DNA from: Bacteroidales bacterium
GTDB taxonomy: Bacteria; Bacteroidota; Bacteroidia; Bacteroidales; P3
Direction of reading: 5' to 3'
DNA length: 64,000 nucleotides
Assembly: GCA_017561155.1 (NCBI GenBank)
Contig: JAFZDP010000003.1
Location: 1 to 64,000 of the forward strand
The notes beneath the pieces were generated by a model. It was not told the DNA's origin. It did no database searches and saw nothing but the letters and a program-made list of their open reading frames with translations. A program made the position numbers and the translations under genes. Shown here in pieces: positions 17,035-26,891 of this stretch (position 1 is its first letter; each line of letters starts with the position of its first letter).

Positions 17035-18030
17035 ATGAACGAAACATTTGATATTCAAGAACTGAATGAACGTATACAACGCGAAAGTGCATTTGTTGAT
17101 ATACTAACTACAGAACTACGTAAAAACATTGTAGGACAACGCCACATGTTGGAAAGCTTGATGATAAGTCTTTTGGCCAATGGACATATATTGCTGGAAG
17201 GTGTGCCGGGTTTGGCAAAAACATTAACCATTACTTCATTGGCAAGTGCTATACAAGCTAAATTTAGTCGTATACAATTTACACCGGATTTGTTGCCTGC
17301 CGACTTGATAGGTACTATGATTTATAGTCCAAAATCAGAAACCTTTTCGGTAAAAAAAGGGCCGATATTTTCTAATTTTATTTTGGCAGATGAGATAAAC
17401 AGAGCTCCTGCAAAGGTGCAAAGTGCACTTTTGGAAGCTATGCAAGAACGACAAGTAACCATAGGCGAAACTACATATAAACTAGAAGAACCATTCCTTG
17501 TATTGGCTACACAAAACCCAATAGAGCAAGAAGGTACATATCCGTTGCCTGAAGCACAAGTGGACCGTTTTATGATGAAAGTAGTTATTTCTTATCCTAA
17601 GAAGGAAGAGGAAAAACAGATTTTGCATCAAAGTATTACTCGCCAGTATTCTACACCAAAACCAATACTTAAACCGGAAGATATAATAAAGGCCAGAGAG
17701 TTGGTAAGAGAAGTATATTTGGACGAAAAGATAGAAAGTTATATTACCGATATAGTATTTGCTACACGTTTTCCTGAAGATTATAACTTGTCGAAACTTA
17801 AAAATTTGATAAGTTATGGTGCATCGCCACGTGGTTCTATCAATTTAGCGTTGGCAGCCAAAGCTCATGCTTTTATAAAACGAAGAGGTTATGTTATTCC
17901 TGAAGATATAAGAGCAGTAAGTATGGATGTACTGCGCCATAGAATTGGTTTGACATACGAAGCAGAAGCTGAAAATATTTCTTCGGAAGAAATAATAAAC
18001 GAAATATTAAACTCTGTAGAAGTGCCTTAA
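17035..18030 (+). CDS. MoxR-family AAA+ ATPase
   Basis: 331 residues with Walker A GVPGLAKT (56-63), Walker B FILADEINRAP and sensor ATQNP. MoxR ATPases act as chaperones that assemble or activate partners with von Willebrand A domains. Here those partners are encoded directly downstream (DUF58, BatA, BatB). The start ATG 17035 gives the usual family length. Confidence 0.95.
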   Translation: MNETFDIQELNERIQRESAFVDILTTELRKNIVGQRHMLESLMISLLANGHILLEGVPGLAKTLTITSLASAIQAKFSRIQFTPDLLPADLIGTMIYSPKSETFSVKKGPIFSNFILADEINRAPAKVQSALLEAMQERQVTIGETTYKLEEPFLVLATQNPIEQEGTYPLPEAQVDRFMMKVVISYPKKEEEKQILHQSITRQYSTPKPILKPEDIIKARELVREVYLDEKIESYITDIVFATRFPEDYNLSKLKNLISYGASPRGSINLALAAKAHAFIKRRGYVIPEDIRAVSMDVLRHRIGLTYEAEAENISSEEIINEILNSVEVP

Positions 18031-18118
18031 TCTGTAGGTAAAAACACATTTCAAACATAAAAATATTTGTTATCGTTTTTAGTCTATTAGAAAATAAAAA
18101 CTCGAAAATAACTACACA

Positions 18119-18994
18119 ATGATAGACACAGATTTATTAAAGAAGGTACGTAAGATAGAGATAAAAACCAAAGGCCTATCGAAGCATTTGTTTTCGGGAG
18201 AGTATCATAGTGCTTTCAAAGGTCGTGGTATGGCATTTAGCGAAGTTCGGGAGTATCAGTTTGGTGATGATATTCGAAATATAGATTGGAATGTTACCGC
18301 CCGATTAAACCACCCTTATGTAAAAGTGTTCGAAGAAGAACGCGAACTGACTGTTATGCTATTGGTAGATGTTAGCGGTTCTAATCAATTTGGTACAAGT
18401 ATTCAGTTTAAGGAAGAGTTGCTTGCCGAGATAGCAGCCATACTTGCTTTTTCTGCAATACAAAACAACGATAAGGTAGGAGTGATATTTTTTAGCGACA
18501 AAATAGAAAAGTTTATTTCTCCTAAAAAAGGTTCTACCCATATCTTGAGAATAATACGCGAACTGATAGATTTTAAACCCGATAATGTAGAAACTAATAT
18601 TACAGAAGCTTTACGATACTTTACTAATGTGATAAAAAAGAAATCTACGGCTTTTTTGATTTCTGACTTTTATGACAAAAATTACGAAGATGCCCTAAAG
18701 ATTGCATCAAAAAAACATGATATAGTGGCTATCCGTATAACAGACGAAAAAGAAAAAGCATTGCCTAATTTGGGATTGATAAAAATGTACGACCCCGAAA
18801 GTAAGCAAGCAATGTGGATAGATTCGTCGTCGAAAGAGGTTCGTAGCGATTTTGCAGAAGCCTACAAGCAACATACCATATATGTAAACGATGTGTTTAG
18901 AAAATATGGGATAGATAATGTTGAAATTTCTACAGGTCAGGACTATGTAAAACAACTAATGAAATTGTTTAAACAACGAGAACGAAAAATCTAA
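18119..18994 (+). CDS. DUF58 domain protein (vWA-like)
   Basis: 291 residues with the DUF58 signature G.GM.FSEVREYQFGDDIRNIDWN near residues 35-60. A von Willebrand A-like fold follows with LLVDVSGSNQFG (DxSxS). It is the standard second gene of moxR-bat operons. The role is unassigned, but it probably works with the MoxR ATPase in periplasm- or membrane-linked assembly. It lies 88 bp after moxR and 9 bp before the next gene. Confidence 0.92.
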   Translation: MIDTDLLKKVRKIEIKTKGLSKHLFSGEYHSAFKGRGMAFSEVREYQFGDDIRNIDWNVTARLNHPYVKVFEEERELTVMLLVDVSGSNQFGTSIQFKEELLAEIAAILAFSAIQNNDKVGVIFFSDKIEKFISPKKGSTHILRIIRELIDFKPDNVETNITEALRYFTNVIKKKSTAFLISDFYDKNYEDALKIASKKHDIVAIRITDEKEKALPNLGLIKMYDPESKQAMWIDSSSKEVRSDFAEAYKQHTIYVNDVFRKYGIDNVEISTGQDYVKQLMKLFKQRERKI

Positions 18995-19003
18995 ATAATC
19001 TCT

Positions 19004-19990
19004 ATGATGAAAAAAGCAATACTATACATAGCACTTATTTTTACTACTATAGTTGCTAATGCTCAAATAGCAGTAAATGCAAAGTTAGATTCTAACAATA
19101 TAACTATAGGCGACCAAGTAAAGTTGACTATATCTGTTGAGAATTTCGACAATGCTATATTGTATTTTCCTACATCAACAGATTTTGCTCAAAGCAAGGT
19201 TGAGCTTATAGCACAGTATTATGATACTACATTTGATAATTCCGGAAAAATAATATCTTTAAATCAAGTTTCTACATTGACATCATTTGAAGAGGGTGTT
19301 GATACAATTTCAAATTTGATGGTTCGTTGTTTGAATACAGATAATTCATTGTCGGAATTAATATTGGATCCAATCTTTCTTGTCGTTAACGATGTTGCGG
19401 TAGATACAACGTTGGCTATTAAAGATATTGCCGGTATTGTAAAAGTACCATATACATTTAGAGATTTTCTTCCATGGATTATAGGTGTGTTGTTAATTGC
19501 CGGTATTGTGTTTGTGGTATTTTATTTGTACAAACGTTTGAAAGCCAAAGGACCAATATTACCAATAGCCAAACCTATAGTTGTAGCACCTGAAGAAAAA
19601 GCATTAGCCGATTTAGAGAAATTGAGAGTGTCCGGATTGTGGAAGAGTGGTCAGATAAAAGAATATCATACTATACTTACCGATATATTGCGTGTTTACT
19701 TAGAACAAAAATTAGGTATACCGGCTATAGAAATGACTACCGACCAAATATTGGATAGTTATTCTGAACAAAAGAATATGCCAATTTCTACACGCGAAAA
19801 GTTACAACAAATATTAGTTACTGCAGATATGGTTAAGTTTGCAAAATCGGAACCATTGCCAAACGAACATGACCGTTCTATGAGTTATGCACTATCGTTT
19901 GTACAAGAAACCGCTAATGTTGTAAACGAACAACGTAGAGCCGAAGAGCAACAAAAAGAAAACAATAAACCCAAACCTAATAACGAATAA
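19004..19990 (+). CDS. Bat-operon membrane protein of unknown function
   Basis: 328 residues with a signal peptide (cleavage near VANAQ), a periplasmic beta-rich domain (about 20-145), one transmembrane helix (about 153-175) and a cytoplasmic helical tail. The layout resembles the BatD-like, DUF4381-type proteins inserted between DUF58 and BatA in Bacteroidetes. Two ATGs open the gene (19004 and 19007); either could be used. It lies 5 bp upstream of batA, so it belongs to the operon. Confidence 0.75.
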   Translation: MMKKAILYIALIFTTIVANAQIAVNAKLDSNNITIGDQVKLTISVENFDNAILYFPTSTDFAQSKVELIAQYYDTTFDNSGKIISLNQVSTLTSFEEGVDTISNLMVRCLNTDNSLSELILDPIFLVVNDVAVDTTLAIKDIAGIVKVPYTFRDFLPWIIGVLLIAGIVFVVFYLYKRLKAKGPILPIAKPIVVAPEEKALADLEKLRVSGLWKSGQIKEYHTILTDILRVYLEQKLGIPAIEMTTDQILDSYSEQKNMPISTREKLQQILVTADMVKFAKSEPLPNEHDRSMSYALSFVQETANVVNEQRRAEEQQKENNKPKPNNE

Positions 19991-19995
19991 AAACT

Positions 19996-20997
19996 ATGTT
20001 TTCATCAATAATATTTGCTAGTCCTGCTTTTTTATGGGGATTGTTGATAATTCCTTTGTTGGTTGTGTGGTATATTATGTATTATCGCAAACAAAAACCT
20101 ACATTGCAATTTTCAAGCATATCGTTATTTATTAAACCTCGAAAAACAATACGACAACGACTTTATCCAATGTTGTTTGTATTGCGAATGCTTGTGTTGG
20201 CATTACTTATTGTAGTAATGGCCAGACCTCAATCTAAATTAAGTAGGCAAGAAATGAAAGTAGAAGGTATAGATATAGTGTTAGCTATGGACGTATCGGG
20301 AAGTATGCTTGCCGAAGATTTTAAACCCAATAGATTGGAAGCTGCAAAGAAAGTGGCAGAAAGTTTTATCAAGGGGCGTAAATCAGATAGGATAGGATTG
20401 GTTGAATTTGCCGGCGAAGCATTTACTCAAACACCTCTTACTATAGATCACAATGTTCTATTATCTCAATTGGATAAAGTAAAAAGTGGAGAAATAGAAG
20501 ATGGTACTGCTTTGGGTGATGGATTGGCAACTGCCATAAATAGGGTTAAAGATAGTAAGGCTGTAAGTAAAGTGATAATATTACTTACCGATGGTGTGAA
20601 TAATCAAGGCTCTGTCGACCCTAAATCAGCAGCTGAGATTGCTGCTTTGTACGGAATACGTTTGTATACAATAGGGTTAGGAACACGAGGAATGGCTCCA
20701 TATCCATTTAGAACTCCTTTTGGTGGAATACAATATCAAAACATTCCGGTAGAAATAGATGAACCATTGATGGAAGATATGGCAGAAAGCACAAATGGTG
20801 GAAAATATTTTCGTGCTACAAACAAAAAATCATTGGAAAACATCTTTTCTGAAATAGATGAAATGGAAAAAACAAGAATAGATGTTACCCAATACAACCA
20901 AACCAAAGATGAATACTTGCCATTTTTGATATTGGCATTATTATTGCTTGGTTTGGAAATCCTTTTAGAACTATTTTATTTTAGAACAACTCCATAA
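19996..20997 (+). CDS. batA: BatA, vWA-domain membrane protein
   Basis: 333 residues. Two N-terminal transmembrane helices (about 8-29 and 58-76) flank a linker, then a von Willebrand A domain with intact MIDAS DVSGS (D99, S101, S103). A C-terminal helix (about 310-330) follows. Bat proteins were linked to aerotolerance in Bacteroides fragilis, and the metal-dependent adhesion site suggests a protein-protein role with MoxR. Genes here are 5-20 bp apart, indicating one operon. Confidence 0.93.
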   Translation: MFSSIIFASPAFLWGLLIIPLLVVWYIMYYRKQKPTLQFSSISLFIKPRKTIRQRLYPMLFVLRMLVLALLIVVMARPQSKLSRQEMKVEGIDIVLAMDVSGSMLAEDFKPNRLEAAKKVAESFIKGRKSDRIGLVEFAGEAFTQTPLTIDHNVLLSQLDKVKSGEIEDGTALGDGLATAINRVKDSKAVSKVIILLTDGVNNQGSVDPKSAAEIAALYGIRLYTIGLGTRGMAPYPFRTPFGGIQYQNIPVEIDEPLMEDMAESTNGGKYFRATNKKSLENIFSEIDEMEKTRIDVTQYNQTKDEYLPFLILALLLLGLEILLELFYFRTTP

Positions 20998-21012
20998 CAA
21001 ACTAATATTATT

Positions 21013-22086
21013 ATGATACATTTCGAACATCCATATTTATTGTACTTATTATTGCTGATACCTATATTGGTTTTTATATACATTATGGTGAAACGTTATC
21101 AGCAAAAACGATTAAATGCCTTTGCCGATAAGCATTTGTATGCTCGTCTTACTCCCGAGGTATCTCACTCTAAAGCTATATTTAAATATAGTTTGGTGTT
21201 GTTGGCATTTGCATTGTTGATTGTTGCTGTTGCAAATCCACAAATAGGTTCAAAGATGGTAAAGGGGGAACGCTCCGGTGCCGATATTGCTATAGCACTT
21301 GATATATCCAATAGTATGTTGGCAGAGGATATACAACCCAACCGTTTGGCAAGAGCAAAGAATACCATATCAAATTTGTTGTCCAAACTAAACAACGATC
21401 GTATTGCTATAATTATTTTTGCCGGTACATCGTATACACAGTTACCTTTGACCAGTGATTATGGTGCAGCAAAGCTATTTTTAGAATCCATTTCAACTGA
21501 TATGATAGGAGAACAGGGTACCGCAATAGGCGATGCTATAGAAAAATCTATGCAAACATTCGGATATGGAGATGAGGAACGTCCGTGGCAAAAGAATAAA
21601 AGCAGAACCATTATAGTGATATCAGATGGAGAAAATCATGAAGATGATGCTATAGCAATGGCCGAAAAAGCCAAAAGTGAAGGTATTGTTGTGAATACTA
21701 TAGGTATGGGATTACCTACAGGTGTGCCAATACCGCAATATAATAAAGGTAATCGTATAGGTTACAAAAAAGATAGAGATGGTAATCCTATCACGACAAA
21801 ACTAAACGAAACAATGTTAGCCGATATTGCCAGCGCCGGTGGTGGTGTGTATTTGAGAGCAGGAAACATAAATGCAAATCTGGATGAAATTGTAAAAGAA
21901 ATAGAGAAACTAGACAAGCAAAATTTTGGCGAAACAATGTTCTCCGAGTACGAAAGTAAGTATCAATATCCATTGTTTTTGGCTATAATACTTTTGGTTA
22001 TTGAATTGTTTATTTTCGAACGCCGTAACAAAATAATAAATACTACAATTATTTTTGGTAAAAAAGAAGGTAATAAAATTGATTAA
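21013..22086 (+). CDS. batB: BatB, vWA-domain membrane protein
   Basis: 357 residues, paralogous to BatA: N-terminal helices (about 7-25 and 56-74), a vWA domain with MIDAS DISNS (D97, S99, S101), and a C-terminal helix (about 315-335). It follows batA by 15 bp. The two vWA proteins probably form a membrane complex with BatC-E. Confidence 0.93.
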   Translation: MIHFEHPYLLYLLLLIPILVFIYIMVKRYQQKRLNAFADKHLYARLTPEVSHSKAIFKYSLVLLAFALLIVAVANPQIGSKMVKGERSGADIAIALDISNSMLAEDIQPNRLARAKNTISNLLSKLNNDRIAIIIFAGTSYTQLPLTSDYGAAKLFLESISTDMIGEQGTAIGDAIEKSMQTFGYGDEERPWQKNKSRTIIVISDGENHEDDAIAMAEKAKSEGIVVNTIGMGLPTGVPIPQYNKGNRIGYKKDRDGNPITTKLNETMLADIASAGGGVYLRAGNINANLDEIVKEIEKLDKQNFGETMFSEYESKYQYPLFLAIILLVIELFIFERRNKIINTTIIFGKKEGNKID

Positions 22087-22106
22087 TCTGTGTTAAATCT
22101 AGAATT

Positions 22107-22910
22107 ATGAAGATGAATAAAATAGTTTTGATTACTATGTTATCTACGATATTGTTTGGTACATCAGTAGTGTATGCACAAGATTATAGATCAAATACTC
22201 GTAAAGGAAACAAAGCATATAACGATACAAAATATGCCGATGCAGAAATTCTTTATCGTAAAGCATTGGTATCGGATAGTAATTTTTATAAGGCTCAGTA
22301 TAATATGGGTGATGCGTTGTATAAACAAAAACAATATGATGGAGCTATAAAGTACTATAATAAGGCCATTGAAAATCCGGCTACTGATAGTCAAACAAAA
22401 AGTAATGCTCACTACAATGTGGGTAATAGTTATTTGCAATCAGGGTTGGAAGATAGGAATAATCCTCAATCGATGGAGAAGTTTAAGAATGCTATATCTT
22501 CGTATTCCGAAGCATTGAAAATAAATCCGAACAATGAAGATGCTAAATATAACTTGTCGTATGCTAGAAAAATGTTGAAACAAATGCAACAACAACAGCA
22601 ACAACAAAATCAAGATCAACAACAGCAACAACAAGATCAGCAACAACAGCAAAACCAAGATAATAAAAATCAGGATAAAGATAAACAAAATAAAGAGCAA
22701 GAAAATCAGCAACAACAACAGCAGCAAAATGAGCAAAACAACGATAAACAAAAGGAAAATAAACCTCAAAATGCTGACAAAAAGACAGAACAAAAGAAAA
22801 AAGATGCTGAACGTATACTGGAAGCTGTAAAAAATAATGAAAAGAAAACTTTGGATAAACAAAAGCAAAAAACCGGTGTACGAATAAAAGGAAGAGAAAA
22901 AGATTGGTAA
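22107..22910 (+). CDS. batC: BatC, TPR protein with glutamine-rich tail
   Basis: 267 residues. A signal peptide (cleavage near VYAQ) precedes three TPR-like repeats (about 28-150) with YNMGDALYKQKQYDGAIKYY and YNVGNSYLQSG. A low-complexity Gln/Asn/Asp/Lys tract follows (about 155-225), then a basic C-terminus. The CAA/CAG-rich DNA at 22586-22735 is prone to length change by slippage. BatC is the periplasmic TPR partner of the Bat membrane proteins. Confidence 0.9.
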   Translation: MKMNKIVLITMLSTILFGTSVVYAQDYRSNTRKGNKAYNDTKYADAEILYRKALVSDSNFYKAQYNMGDALYKQKQYDGAIKYYNKAIENPATDSQTKSNAHYNVGNSYLQSGLEDRNNPQSMEKFKNAISSYSEALKINPNNEDAKYNLSYARKMLKQMQQQQQQQNQDQQQQQQDQQQQQNQDNKNQDKDKQNKEQENQQQQQQQNEQNNDKQKENKPQNADKKTEQKKKDAERILEAVKNNEKKTLDKQKQKTGVRIKGREKDW

Positions 22911-22942
22911 TGACTAAAATAATTAGAAAAAACAAGATTACG

Positions 22943-24781
22943 ATGAAGAACAAATTGTTGGCAATATTAATATTGTTACTAACAACAAGTACAATGCTTG
23001 TTGCACAGGATGTAAGAATGACTCTATCGGCGCCTTCAGAGGTAAGTGTTGGGCAACGCTTCTCTGTTACTTACGAAGTGAATGCCTCTGCTAAAAATTT
23101 TAAAGCTCCAACATTTACTGAATTTAATTTTCTGGGAGGTCCAATGCGTTCTTCCGGCTCGGAAACTAGAATAATAAATGGAAAAGTTTCAAGTTCTGTA
23201 CATGAATCTTATACTTTCTATTTGTCTGCAACAGCCGAAGGTTCTTATACTATTCCTGCAGCAAGTTGTAAAGTAGATGGAAAAACAATTACCAGTAACA
23301 GTATTCAGATAAAAGTATCTAAAGCTGCAAACAATCAATCGGCTCAGCAAAATCAACAGCAGAGCGGCTATCGTCAGCAACAAAGTGAGGATCCAACCCA
23401 GATAGATGAAAATAGTTTGTTTGTAAAAATGTCGGCAAACAAAACTAATGTTTATCAAGGTGAGGAAATAATAGTAACGTATCGTATATATACACAAATT
23501 AATATCAGTCAATACCAAATAGACAAGCTGCCAATATATAAAGGATTTTGGACAGAAGACCTTTGGGACGATAGAGATAAAGTACAGCAATACGAAGAAA
23601 CCATTAATGGAAGAAGATATTTGGTGGCAGAAATTCGTAGAGCAGCTTTGTTCCCTCAGGAAAGTGGGTCGTTGACTATAGAGCCATTAAAGTTAGAGGT
23701 ATTGGCTCAGTTGCCATCTCAGCGTCGTAGGTCGGGTTCTATATTCGATTTGTTCGACGATGCCTTTTTCAATCATTATCAATCAGTAAAGAAAACATTA
23801 GTTTCTAATGCTTTGACGATAAATGTAAAGCCACTGCCGGCTGCACCTGACAACTTTACGGGTGGTGTAGGAAATTTTTCTATTACAGCAAAATTGGATA
23901 ATGATAATGTGAAAGCCAATGATGCTATAACTTATTCTGCAACGATTTCTGGAAATGGAAATCTAATGCTTATTGATGAGGTTGATATAGATTTTCCGGA
24001 AGTTTTCGAGGTTTACGACCCTAAGGTTACATCAAACATAAAGCATAGTCCTAATGGTGTGAGTGGTAGTAAGACATTCGAGTGGATACTTATACCACGT
24101 TCGCAAGGTAAATATAAAATTCCGGAAGCTCGTTTTACCTTCTTTAATCCTAAAACAAAATCCTACGAAACTCGCACAACTCCAAGTTTCGATATAACTG
24201 TTGATAAAGGCGATCCTAATGCAATGGCAAGTTATTCGTCGAACAAAAGCGATGTCAAACTTCTGAATTCAGATATTAATTTTATAAAAACCGGCAATCC
24301 AATGCTTGTAAAATCGGGAAAAAGCTTTTTTGGTTCGTTATGGTTTTGGATATTGTTGGTGTTGCCCATAGTATTGTCGGTAGGAGCTATTTTGTATGGA
24401 AGAAAGCTTCAAGCATATAGAAAAGATATCGGTTCGATGAAGTTGAAACGTGCAACATCTTTGGCAAAGAAACGTTTGAGAAAAGCAGAAGGCTACCTAA
24501 ATCAAAATGATGATGAGAAGTTTTATATAGAAATATATCAAGCAATATGGGGATATGTGTCGGATAAATTCACAATTCCGCTTTCGAAACTCTCCGGCGA
24601 TACTATCCAAAGTTGCTTGGAAGCAAAGTATGTTGATGCTACTATTGTAGATAAGATATTGAAAACATTGAGCGATGTAGACTTTGCACGTTTTGCTCCG
24701 GGTGATAGTTCTGCCAAAAAGAATGCTATATACGAACAAGCTTTACAGATGATATTAGATATTGAAAACCAATTAAAATAA
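22943..24781 (+). CDS. batD: BatD, oxygen-tolerance family membrane protein
   Basis: 612 residues from ATG 22943 (MKNKLLAILILLL signal peptide). Two large beta-rich periplasmic segments are followed by a transmembrane helix (about 468-490) and a cytoplasmic helical domain, matching the BatD (oxygen tolerance) family. A Gln-rich linker lies near residue 140. In-frame ATG 22910 overlaps the batC stop by one base and is an alternative start giving 11 more residues; the signal-peptide shape favours 22943. Confidence 0.9.
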   Translation: MKNKLLAILILLLTTSTMLVAQDVRMTLSAPSEVSVGQRFSVTYEVNASAKNFKAPTFTEFNFLGGPMRSSGSETRIINGKVSSSVHESYTFYLSATAEGSYTIPAASCKVDGKTITSNSIQIKVSKAANNQSAQQNQQQSGYRQQQSEDPTQIDENSLFVKMSANKTNVYQGEEIIVTYRIYTQINISQYQIDKLPIYKGFWTEDLWDDRDKVQQYEETINGRRYLVAEIRRAALFPQESGSLTIEPLKLEVLAQLPSQRRRSGSIFDLFDDAFFNHYQSVKKTLVSNALTINVKPLPAAPDNFTGGVGNFSITAKLDNDNVKANDAITYSATISGNGNLMLIDEVDIDFPEVFEVYDPKVTSNIKHSPNGVSGSKTFEWILIPRSQGKYKIPEARFTFFNPKTKSYETRTTPSFDITVDKGDPNAMASYSSNKSDVKLLNSDINFIKTGNPMLVKSGKSFFGSLWFWILLVLPIVLSVGAILYGRKLQAYRKDIGSMKLKRATSLAKKRLRKAEGYLNQNDDEKFYIEIYQAIWGYVSDKFTIPLSKLSGDTIQSCLEAKYVDATIVDKILKTLSDVDFARFAPGDSSAKKNAIYEQALQMILDIENQLK

Positions 24782-24791
24782 AGATGATATT

Positions 24792-25547
24792 ATGAAAAAC
24801 ATACTTACAATACTAACTGTGTTATTACTATTTGCTATTCCTGCTAAGGCTACTGTGGATAATGATTTTGAAAAGGCAAATGAGTTGTACAAAGCAGGTG
24901 CGTATTCTGAAGCTATAGATATGTATAATACTATTCTTGCTCAAGGATATACTTCTGCGGCTTTGTACTACAATTTGGGTAATGCTTATTTTAGAACAGA
25001 CAATATAGGTGCAGCTATTCTTAACTACGAACGTGCTTTGAAAATAAATCCAAACGATGAGGAAATTGTTCAAAATTTGGAGTATGTAAACAATAGAACT
25101 CTCGATAAAATCAATAAAGTGCCTGAATTGTTTATAACCAAATGGTTCAACTCTGTCTTAAATTGGTTTTCTTTGAGTCAGTGGGGGGTAATATGTGTGG
25201 TTTTTATGGTGTTGTTGTGTTCGTGTGTTGTTGTGTTCTTTCTCACACATTCGTATTTGTTCAAGCAGATAAGTTTTTATTCCGGATTGGTGGCTCTTTT
25301 GTTTTTTATCCTTTCGGTAGTGAATGCTTCTGTGGTAAAGAGTAGGATAGAGAATATGAAACAAGCCATTGTTATGGAACCTACTGTAGTAGTAAAAAGT
25401 TCGCCCGAAGAAAATAGCGCAGATAAGTTTATAATACACGAAGGTTGCAAACTGACCATAGAGGACAACCTAAATAATTGGTGTAAGGTTAAACTTGGCG
25501 ATGGTAATACCGGCTGGGTGGAAAATAATGTGATAGAAAATATTTAG
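24792..25547 (+). CDS. batE: BatE, TPR and SH3-domain membrane protein
   Basis: 251 residues. A signal peptide precedes TPR motifs (about 22-100, with ALYYNLGNAYFRTDNIGAAILNYERAL), two transmembrane helices (about 127-150 and 158-178) and a C-terminal bacterial SH3-like domain with GWVENNVIE. This is the usual BatE layout and last gene of the Bat operon. It follows batD by 10 bp. Confidence 0.9.
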   Translation: MKNILTILTVLLLFAIPAKATVDNDFEKANELYKAGAYSEAIDMYNTILAQGYTSAALYYNLGNAYFRTDNIGAAILNYERALKINPNDEEIVQNLEYVNNRTLDKINKVPELFITKWFNSVLNWFSLSQWGVICVVFMVLLCSCVVVFFLTHSYLFKQISFYSGLVALLFFILSVVNASVVKSRIENMKQAIVMEPTVVVKSSPEENSADKFIIHEGCKLTIEDNLNNWCKVKLGDGNTGWVENNVIENI

Positions 25548-25573
25548 AAACTATATTTTAAACATTTTTGAAT

Positions 25574-26866
25574 ATGAAAGCAAAATACATTTTTAGATTA
25601 TCGTTATTGGCAGTATTGTTTTTGTCGATACAAGAAAATACATTGGCACAAAGCCAAGATATAGAACAACAAATATACGTCGACGAAGAGGAATGTGGTT
25701 GCGACTTGTACTTTATAGATGGTATACAAAAAACACATAAAGGTGGTAAGTTCGGCTTTAAACGATATGATGGTAAAGTGCTAACTCCTAATATTTATAC
25801 CTATACAGATAGATTTCAGAATGGATATTGCAAGGTGTCTAAGAACGATAGTCTTTGCGGTATTATAGATTCGACAGGTAAGGAAATAATACCTTGCGAA
25901 TATCAAGATTTGGACTATCCTAAGGAAGGTAAGATTCGTTTTCAAAAGGATAACAAGTATGGCTTCTTGGATATAAACAACAATGTTGTTATCCCTAACA
26001 CATATTTGGCAGCGTCTAGCTTTTTCGAAGGCTTAGCTGTTGTTGCGGTTTTTATCGATTCTATTACTGTAAACTATGGTTTTATCGATGGTAATAACAA
26101 TATGGTTATACAACCCAAATATCAATATGCTATGCCATTTGTCGAAAATTATGCTGTGGTTAAGCAGTACGACCGACAAGGTGTTATCGATAAAACGGGT
26201 AAAGAGGTGTTGCCTATAAAGTACGATTTCGTTTCTCCGATGAACAAAGGATTATTTTGGGCTTATTATGATGGAGGTTTGGCTTTGTTTAATAACAAAT
26301 TCAAACAACTTACCCCTTTTATATATCAAGATGCCAATCCTGTGTATAGCGAGGAGTTGTTCCCTGTTATGAGAGATGGTAAGTGGGGCTTTGTAAATAA
26401 AAAAGGCAAAGAAAAAATTCCATGTCAATACGAAATGGTAAGTCCGTTTAAAGAAGGAAGAGCTATGGTAATGTTGGGAAAAAGATACGGAATTATCGAT
26501 AAAAAGGGTAGATATGTGTTGCCTATCGAGTATGGTCCTGCCGGATTGAGAAGCAATGCTTATATCTATTGCGATGGTTTGGCAATGGTAGAAAAAGGTG
26601 GTAAATTTGGTTTTGTCGATGTTGATGGGAAAGTTGTCGTTCCCCTGAAATACGAAAGTGCATATCATTTTGCCGAAGGCTTGGCACCTGTGAAGCTTAA
26701 CGAGAAATGGGGATTTATAAATACCAAAGGCGAAGTTGTTATACCTTTCAAATTTGAGATAGCTTCTTTTTTCGAGAATGGACGTGCCGAAGTATATCTA
26801 AGTGGCAAGGCTCATAAGATTAATACTAAAGGGCAGTGTGTGAAAAACTGTAAGAATTTCCGCTAA
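25574..26866 (+). CDS. secreted WG-repeat protein
   Basis: 430 residues with a signal peptide ending near TLAQ, then about ten WG beta repeats of the form (W/Y)GF(I/V)(D/N)..G..V(I/L)P..Y, e.g. KWGFVNKKGKEKIP and KFGFVDVDGKVVVP. WG repeats are thought to form solenoids or propellers for binding in the envelope; no enzymatic motif is present. The start is ATG 25574; a TTG at 25568 lies just upstream in frame. It may be cotranscribed with batE, 26 bp away. Confidence 0.88.
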   Translation: MKAKYIFRLSLLAVLFLSIQENTLAQSQDIEQQIYVDEEECGCDLYFIDGIQKTHKGGKFGFKRYDGKVLTPNIYTYTDRFQNGYCKVSKNDSLCGIIDSTGKEIIPCEYQDLDYPKEGKIRFQKDNKYGFLDINNNVVIPNTYLAASSFFEGLAVVAVFIDSITVNYGFIDGNNNMVIQPKYQYAMPFVENYAVVKQYDRQGVIDKTGKEVLPIKYDFVSPMNKGLFWAYYDGGLALFNNKFKQLTPFIYQDANPVYSEELFPVMRDGKWGFVNKKGKEKIPCQYEMVSPFKEGRAMVMLGKRYGIIDKKGRYVLPIEYGPAGLRSNAYIYCDGLAMVEKGGKFGFVDVDGKVVVPLKYESAYHFAEGLAPVKLNEKWGFINTKGEVVIPFKFEIASFFENGRAEVYLSGKAHKINTKGQCVKNCKNFR

Positions 26867-26891
26867 AAATTATATTTTCAAACAACGATAT

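Noticed and set aside
22440..22953. Leu/Ile/Val-rich ORFs on the minus strand of batC
   Set aside because: Antisense shadows of the CAA/CAG-rich batC tract.
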